NCBI GenBank assembly: GCA_902565595.1
Contig: CACFFD010000005.1
Coordinates: 1 to 59,248, forward strand
Length of the DNA stretch: 59,248 nt
Reading direction: 5' to 3'
DNA from: Actinomycetota bacterium
Lineage (GTDB): Bacteria; Actinomycetota; Acidimicrobiia; Acidimicrobiales; UBA8592
Below the pieces are notes generated by a model. The model searched no databases. It was not told the origin of the DNA and saw nothing but the letters and a program-made list of their open reading frames with translations. This document shows positions 54,594 through 59,248 of this stretch, in pieces (the first letter of the stretch is position 1; each line of letters opens with the position of its first letter). The position numbers were made by a program, and so were the translations under genes.

Positions 54594-55076
54594 ATGGAAG
54601 ATTTCGCTACAGCCGACCTACTTGATCAGTTCCCTGAGAGCGAAGTCCTTTTGCCAGGCCTCTCTGCCTTTGGAGGAAAGCCAAGTTTTTATGGACAAGT
54701 TGAAACAGTTACTGCACCTGAAGATAACTCATTTGTTCGCAAGGCGTTAGAAAAATCTGGGAAAAACAGAGTTCTTGTCGTTGACGGTGGAGGATCTTCA
54801 CTTTGCGCCCTTCTCGGGGATCAACTTGCTCAATTAGCTGTTGATAACGGATGGGCTGCAGCTATCGTCCATGGTTACATTCGGGACTCACAGGTAATAG
54901 CCGGTATCCCTATCGGAGTTAGAGCACTAGGAACAACCCCTAGACGAAGCATTAAAGAAGACAAAGGCTGCATTGGAGAGCCAGTTCATTTCTTAGGAGT
55001 CGTAATAAAATCGGGCTCTTGGATCTATGCGGACTCTGACGGGGTCGTCGTTTCTAAGTCGAATCTACTTCTTTAG
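54594..55076 (+). CDS. RraA-family protein (ribonuclease E regulator/aldolase-like)
   Basis: A 160-residue protein of the RraA/HMG-aldolase family. ATADLLDQFPES opens the fold, GDQLAQLAVDNGWAAAIVHGYIRD supplies the conserved Gly-Asp and Arg-Asp pair (20 residues apart), and the C-terminal SGSWIYADSDGVVV is typical. Family members either bind RNase E or act as 4-hydroxy-4-methyl-2-oxoglutarate aldolases; both the GD and RD residues are present, so the aldolase reaction is possible. It starts 9 bp after modC, probably in the same transcript. Confidence 0.85.
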   Translation: MEDFATADLLDQFPESEVLLPGLSAFGGKPSFYGQVETVTAPEDNSFVRKALEKSGKNRVLVVDGGGSSLCALLGDQLAQLAVDNGWAAAIVHGYIRDSQVIAGIPIGVRALGTTPRRSIKEDKGCIGEPVHFLGVVIKSGSWIYADSDGVVVSKSNLLL

Positions 55077-55106
55077 AAAATTTCTTCAAAAATATTTCAA
55101 TAACTA

Positions 55107-55136
55107 TTGACATAGGTGTAGTTACAAGGGTGTAAT
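55107..55136 (+). promoter_or_regulatory. Candidate promoter of the nrd operon with direct repeats
   Basis: TTGACA at 55107-55112 and TGTAAT at 55131-55136 are 18 bp apart, 145 bp before the nrdA start. Two near-identical decamers, GGTGTAGTTA (55115) and GGTGTAATTA (55129), lie 14 bp apart across the spacer and -10, with TGTA/TACA symmetry. This may be a regulator site for ribonucleotide reductase expression. The repeats do not match the NrdR box clearly. Confidence 0.5.
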
Positions 55137-55149
55137 TAGAGTCTGGCAA

Positions 55150-55165
55150 GTTTCTTAAAAGAAAC
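55150..55165. promoter_or_regulatory. Inverted repeat in the nrdA leader
   Basis: GTTTCTT and AAGAAAC are separated by two A bases in the region expected to be just downstream of the transcription start. It could be a dyad operator or a weak leader hairpin. The two-base loop argues for a DNA-binding dyad rather than an RNA hairpin. Confidence 0.35.
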
Positions 55166-55281
55166 AACGAAGCCAGAACTGAGGCCACCAAGCAACCAGA
55201 GAATTTGTTGCAGGTGTCTCAAGAATCAGAACCCGAAGAAATTCTGGGTTGAAGCTGGGGGATATTGAGGAGAAGAATTCA

Positions 55282-57795
55282 GTGGCACTTTCTGAACCAT
55301 CTGTAGATACTGAGAACGAGAGCAAAGCAGAACGAACCATAACCGAGGTTCCTGACCCTATGGACAGCCCCCCAAGCCTCGCTTCCACCGTTGACGGGAT
55401 TGAATCGAACCTCAGCATGCGTGTGAAGAAACGCAACGGTGACCTGGAGGAAGTGGACGTAAATAAAATTGTAAATGCGGTAGCACGGTGCGCTGAAGGC
55501 CTACCTGGAGTCGACCCAATGCGAGTTGCCACAAGAACTATCTCTGCTCTCGCAGATGGTGCTACAACACGCGAGTTGGATGAGCTATCAATACGTACCG
55601 CTGCGGGACTCATTGTCGAAGAACCTCGTTATTCCCGTTTAGCTGGACGTCTTCTCGCCACCTACATAGATAAAGAGGTTAGAAATCAAAATATTCCATG
55701 GTTTACAGAATCCGTCTCCCGCGGTCATGAACTAGGAGTAATTGGAGATAGCGCTCTGGCTTTCGTATTGGAGCACGCATCGACACTCAATGCTGCTATT
55801 GATTCAAGCAGAGACCAGAACTTTGAATTCTTCGGATTACGGACCGTCTATGACAGATATTTACTTCGTCACCCCGAAACAAGGGAAGTTATTGAAACTC
55901 CTCAGTACTTTTTCCTTCGAGTAGCGTGCGGGCTTTCACAAAACGTTGAAGAAGCAGTTGGATTCTATGACCTTATGTCTTCCTTGGCTTACCTTCCTTC
56001 TAGCCCTACCCTCTTCAACTCTGGAACTACCCACCAACAATTATCGAGTTGCTATCTCCTCGATTCACCTGAGGACTCGTTGGAAGGCATTTACAAGAGA
56101 TACACAGACATCGCTCAACTTTCGAAATTTGCCGGCGGTATCGGAGTTGCTTGGCATCGAATTCGAAGTCAAGGAAGTCTGATACAAGGAACAAATGGGC
56201 TATCTAATGGAATTGTTCCGTGGCTGAAAACGCTTGATAGCTCAGTCGCAGCGGTAAACCAAGGAGGAAGAAGAAAAGGAGCTGCATGCATCTATCTAGA
56301 AACATGGCACGATGACATCGAAGACTTTCTAGAGCTAAGAGATAACACGGGTGACCATGCTCGTCGAACCCATAATCTCAACATCGCAAATTGGATCCCT
56401 GATCTATTTATGACCAGAGTAGAGAATGACTGGCAATGGAGCCTTTTCGACCCTAAGAAAGTCCCTCACCTCACTGACTTGTTCGGAGAGGAATTCGAGA
56501 AAGCCTACATCGAAGCAGAAGAAGCTGGACTATTCGAACAGCAAGTTTCCGCCCGTGATCTCTATACAAAAATGATGCGGACCCTTGCCCAAACCGGTAA
56601 TGGATGGATGACTTTCAAAGATGCCTCGAACCTCAAATGTAACCAAACCGGTAATCAAGCTAAGGCCAATAACAAAGAGGAAATAGCAAGAGTTGTCCAC
56701 CTTTCGAATTTGTGTACCGAAATCATCGAGGTAACAAATCAATCTGAAACGGCTGTATGTAACCTCGGGTCTGTAAACCTCGGGTCTTTCGTAACCAAAG
56801 ATGAAGAAATTGGTTTTGATTTCGAAAAACTTGGGGAAACCGTTCGTCAGGTGGTTCCGTTTCTCGATCGGGTTATTGACATCAATTTTTACCCGATAGG
56901 TGAAGCTAGCACATCAAATAATCAATGGCGACCTGTTGGGCTTGGACTTATGGGACTCCAGGATGTGTTCTTCAAAATGGGTGTAGCTTTTGACTCAGAA
57001 CAGGCGAGAGAAATATCGAAAAGGATAAGTGAAGAGATTTACTTCAATGCTCTTTGGGCCTCATCTGAACTAGCGGAAGCAAATGGCCCGCACGACACCT
57101 TCGCTTTGACCAGAGCGGCAAAAGGTGACCTTCAATTTGATTTATGGGGTGTCGAACCCACCGACCCTGAAAGGTGGCAAACACTTCGAGATCGAGTAGG
57201 GAAACATGGATTACGCAACTCTCTAATGATTGCTATTGCCCCAACAGCAACAATCGCCTCTATAGCTGGCTGCTACGAGTGCATAGAGCCGCAGGTTTCT
57301 AACTTGTTTAAACGAGAAACCTTGTCCGGAGAGTTCATGCAAATCAATAAATATCTCGTCAAGGAACTTCAAAGCAGAGGACTATGGGATGAAGAAATGC
57401 GCAAAGACCTCATAGTCAACGAAGGATCAGTCCAAGATGTAGATCGGATACCTAATGACCTTAAGGAAATATACAGGACAGCTTGGGAAATACCGATGAA
57501 ATCCCTGATAGAGATGGCAGCTGATCGAGGAGCTTACATTGATCAAAGCCAATCTTTGAATCTATTTATGGAATCTCCAACAATCGGCAAACTGAGTTCG
57601 ATGTACATGTACGCATGGAAACAAGGATTAAAAACTACGTACTATCTCCGGTCGAGACCTGCGACAAGGATCAATCAAACGACAGTAAGTACAAATCCGG
57701 AAACTCCACCAGATGGAGAAGCACAAGGATTCAAAGACGCAGAAGCGCTCGCTTGTTCCCTGGAGAACCCCGAGCACTGCGAAGCCTGCGAATAG
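55282..57795 (+). CDS. nrdA: Ribonucleoside-diphosphate reductase alpha subunit (class I)
   Basis: An 837-residue catalytic subunit that reduces NDPs to dNDPs. An ATP-cone (allosteric activity site) lies at residues about 44-135 (MRVKKRNGDLEEVDVNKIV). The active-site Cys residues are in LSSCYLLD, NLCTEI (thiyl radical) and AVCNLGSVNL; PTATIASIAGCYECIEPQ is a family hallmark, and the C-terminal HCEACE holds the Cys pair that shuttles reducing equivalents. The frame opens at a TTG (55249); the GTG at 55282 has GAGGAG about 9 nt upstream and is chosen. It is in an operon with nrdB, 18 bp downstream. Confidence 0.95.
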   Translation: MALSEPSVDTENESKAERTITEVPDPMDSPPSLASTVDGIESNLSMRVKKRNGDLEEVDVNKIVNAVARCAEGLPGVDPMRVATRTISALADGATTRELDELSIRTAAGLIVEEPRYSRLAGRLLATYIDKEVRNQNIPWFTESVSRGHELGVIGDSALAFVLEHASTLNAAIDSSRDQNFEFFGLRTVYDRYLLRHPETREVIETPQYFFLRVACGLSQNVEEAVGFYDLMSSLAYLPSSPTLFNSGTTHQQLSSCYLLDSPEDSLEGIYKRYTDIAQLSKFAGGIGVAWHRIRSQGSLIQGTNGLSNGIVPWLKTLDSSVAAVNQGGRRKGAACIYLETWHDDIEDFLELRDNTGDHARRTHNLNIANWIPDLFMTRVENDWQWSLFDPKKVPHLTDLFGEEFEKAYIEAEEAGLFEQQVSARDLYTKMMRTLAQTGNGWMTFKDASNLKCNQTGNQAKANNKEEIARVVHLSNLCTEIIEVTNQSETAVCNLGSVNLGSFVTKDEEIGFDFEKLGETVRQVVPFLDRVIDINFYPIGEASTSNNQWRPVGLGLMGLQDVFFKMGVAFDSEQAREISKRISEEIYFNALWASSELAEANGPHDTFALTRAAKGDLQFDLWGVEPTDPERWQTLRDRVGKHGLRNSLMIAIAPTATIASIAGCYECIEPQVSNLFKRETLSGEFMQINKYLVKELQSRGLWDEEMRKDLIVNEGSVQDVDRIPNDLKEIYRTAWEIPMKSLIEMAADRGAYIDQSQSLNLFMESPTIGKLSSMYMYAWKQGLKTTYYLRSRPATRINQTTVSTNPETPPDGEAQGFKDAEALACSLENPEHCEACE

Positions 57796-57813
57796 ATTAG
57801 AAAGGAAAGACTC

Positions 57814-58908
57814 TTGGCCCTAACAGAAGACAACGCTGTCCCGATCATACCTGAATCAGAAGTTACGAATACAGTAGAAGAGTCTGCCCAGCCCGTATCC
57901 ACAAGGCCGGATAATATTCTTGACCCCGGGTTTAACCTCACTCTTCGACCTATGAAATACCCGCAGTTCTTTGAAATGTATAAAGATGCCATCAAAAACA
58001 CATGGACCGTTGATGAAATAGACTTCTCAGATGACTTGGTAGATCTAAGGAAGATGCTTCCAGCTGAAAAACACCTCATCAACCGCCTTGTAGCATTTTT
58101 CGCAACTGGAGATTCAATTGTCGCCAATAATCTCGTCCTTAACCTCTACCGACATATAAACGCTCCGGAAGCACGGATGTATTTAAGCAGACAGCTCTAT
58201 GAAGAAGCGCTCCATGTTCAGTTCTACCTAACCTTGCTTGATAATTACATTCCTGATTTAAAAGAGAGAGAACAGGCATTCGCAGCTATCGAGAATATTC
58301 CATCCATTAAGCAGAAAGGCGACTTTTGCTTCAAGTGGATGGGAACAATGAAAAACCTTGAAGAAGTACGATCCGAAGAAGAACAACGTACTTTTCTTCT
58401 AAATCTCATTTGTTTTGCTGCCTGTATCGAAGGCCTATTCTTCTTTGCAGCATTTGCATACGTTTATTTCTTACGAAGCAAAGGCCTACTAAACGGTCTC
58501 GCTGCTGGAACGAATTGGGTTTTCAGAGATGAAAGCTGCCATATGAATTTTGCCTTCGAAGTAGTGAGCACGGCCCGAAAGCAACAACCGGAACTATGGA
58601 CACCTGAACTTATGGAAGACATCCGAAATATGCTCCAAGAAGCTGTCGAATGTGAGATGAAGTTCGCAGAAGATGTTTTAGGTGGCGGAGTTAATGGTAT
58701 GAGCCTCAAAGACACAAGAGAATATCTACAATTCGTCGCTGATCAGCGGCTAATGCAACTTGGACTTGAACCTATATACCGGTCAAAAAATCCATTTGAC
58801 TTCATGGCTCTCCAAGATGTTCAAGAACTAACTAACTTCTTCGAAAAAACTGTTACTTCATATCAAGTAGGCGTCGAAGGAGATGTTACTTTCGACGAAG
58901 ATTTCTAA
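57814..58908 (+). CDS. nrdB: Ribonucleoside-diphosphate reductase beta subunit (class I)
   Basis: A 364-residue R2 protein that generates and stores the radical. Metal ligands are at FFATGDSIVANN (Asp), YEEALHVQFYL (Glu and His), ACIEGLFF (Glu) and FRDESCHMNF (Glu and His). The radical Tyr site, four residues after the His of EALH, is Tyr, so it appears to be a Tyr-radical type, not the Phe-type class Ic. The start is TTG with AAAGGAAAG upstream, 18 bp after nrdA. A strong hairpin 29 bp after the stop ends the operon. Confidence 0.95.
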   Translation: MALTEDNAVPIIPESEVTNTVEESAQPVSTRPDNILDPGFNLTLRPMKYPQFFEMYKDAIKNTWTVDEIDFSDDLVDLRKMLPAEKHLINRLVAFFATGDSIVANNLVLNLYRHINAPEARMYLSRQLYEEALHVQFYLTLLDNYIPDLKEREQAFAAIENIPSIKQKGDFCFKWMGTMKNLEEVRSEEEQRTFLLNLICFAACIEGLFFFAAFAYVYFLRSKGLLNGLAAGTNWVFRDESCHMNFAFEVVSTARKQQPELWTPELMEDIRNMLQEAVECEMKFAEDVLGGGVNGMSLKDTREYLQFVADQRLMQLGLEPIYRSKNPFDFMALQDVQELTNFFEKTVTSYQVGVEGDVTFDEDF

Positions 58909-58936
58909 AAGATCTCCAGTCCCCCAACTGGATCAA

Positions 58937-58967
58937 CCAAGCCCGGCGCCTCAGGCGCCGGGCTTGG
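58937..58967. terminator. Hairpin terminator between nrdB and meaB
   Basis: A perfect 14-bp stem (CCAAGCCCGGCGCC with its complement) encloses a TCA loop, between the convergent stops of nrdB and meaB. It is perfectly symmetric, so it can serve both strands. No long T run follows on the plus strand. Confidence 0.75.
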
Positions 58968-58981
58968 GTATTGATAGCTTG

Positions 58982-59248
58982 CTACTCTATGTCATTAAAT
59001 GCAGACAAAACCCTATCTGCCGCATTAAAGGGAGTCATAGAACCATCGCTTACGTACTGTTCCAAATTTCCTATAGTGGTAGCTATCTTTGGGTCTTCAC
59101 GTAGCCGGTGGATAAGACGGTCTTCAATCAAAGCCCACATCCACTTTACTTTTTGATCTGAACGACGTGATTCCCAGTCGCCACCAGCAATCATTAGATC
59201 GCGATGTTCAGAAATTTTTTTCCAAACCCCTTCCACCCCTTGACCAGT
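58982..59248 (-). CDS. meaB: MeaB/ArgK-type GTPase, C-terminal end (partial)
   Basis: The frame is open to the end of the window, so the start lies beyond base 59248; 88 codons are visible. TGQGVEGVWKKISEHRDLM, SRRSDQKVKWMWALIEDRL and the tail DGSMTPFNAADRVLSAF match the C-terminal helices of MeaB, the GTPase that loads and protects adenosylcobalamin-dependent methylmalonyl-CoA (or ethylmalonyl-CoA) mutase. The GTPase domain is outside the window. Its presence agrees with the carboxylase and methylsuccinyl-CoA dehydrogenase genes found earlier. Confidence 0.8.
   Translation of the reverse strand, partial: TGQGVEGVWKKISEHRDLMIAGGDWESRRSDQKVKWMWALIEDRLIHRLREDPKIATTIGNLEQYVSDGSMTPFNAADRVLSAFNDIE

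Noticed and set aside
1-59248. CRISPR arrays, tRNA or rRNA genes, insertion sequences and phage genes
   Set aside because: No spaced direct repeats, no transposase or integrase frames and no cloverleaf-like sequence were recognised on reading; a tRNAscan and Infernal run would be needed to exclude small RNAs.

Overview
The window looks like a stretch of a marine-type actinobacterial chromosome, most plausibly from the Acidimicrobiia. The reasons are moderate GC (mid-40s % by eye), four luciferase-like (F420-type) oxidoreductases plus a PNPOx-like protein, many acyl-CoA dehydrogenases, thiolases, crotonases and SDRs, an actinobacterial-style LivK lipoprotein, and a class I ribonucleotide reductase with an ATP cone. 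The assignment comes from gene content only; no rRNA or tRNA gene was seen. Genes are tightly packed with many ATGA, TAATG or 8-bp overlaps, and no intergenic gap exceeds 300 bases.

Layout. (1) 1-12.1 kb: lipid or xenobiotic CoA catabolism. It holds two divergent thiolases, two LLM oxidoreductases, SnoaL-like and PNPOx-like proteins, a CHK-type kinase, SurE, an LCAD-like acyl-CoA dehydrogenase, an SDR, and a DUF7064/7065 - APH kinase - DUF6285 set that resembles the LvaA/LvaB 4-hydroxyacyl-CoA kinase pair. (2) 12.2-13.5 kb: a UDP-glucose dehydrogenase. (3) 13.5-24.7 kb: a branched-chain-type ABC importer with two fused LivH-LivM permeases, one LivK, one LivG/LivF pair and an unknown membrane protein. 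An acyl-CoA synthetase and a crotonase sit inside it, suggesting an imported carboxylic acid that is activated with CoA. (4) 24.7-47.1 kb: an accessory-rich catabolic region. It carries a biotin-carrier/carboxyltransferase fusion, two paralogous nitroreductases, an epoxide-hydrolase-like protein, SDRs, a class III CoA-transferase, a haloalkane dehalogenase, a molybdopterin oxidoreductase, dienoyl-CoA isomerase, methylsuccinyl-CoA dehydrogenase, a Rieske oxygenase and LLM proteins. (5) 47.2-59.2 kb: housekeeping genes (valS, mscS, a mod molybdate locus, RraA-like, nrdA/nrdB and the C-terminal end of meaB).

The outstanding feature is at 31731-32261 (minus strand): an AhpD/carboxymuconolactone-decarboxylase-like gene interrupted by one in-frame TGA exactly where the second cysteine of the family's redox CxxC is expected (Cys59-x-x-TGA62). 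A 7-bp stem with a GGC loop starts 13 nt downstream, as expected for a bacterial SECIS. I read this as a selenoprotein with a CxxU centre.

Other notable points are apparent +1 frameshifts in both modA and modC with an intact modB between them, a long ValRS with lineage-atypical insertions, a carboxyltransferase with its biotin carrier at the N-terminus, and methylsuccinyl-CoA dehydrogenase and MeaB as hints of ethylmalonyl-CoA/methylmalonyl-CoA metabolism.
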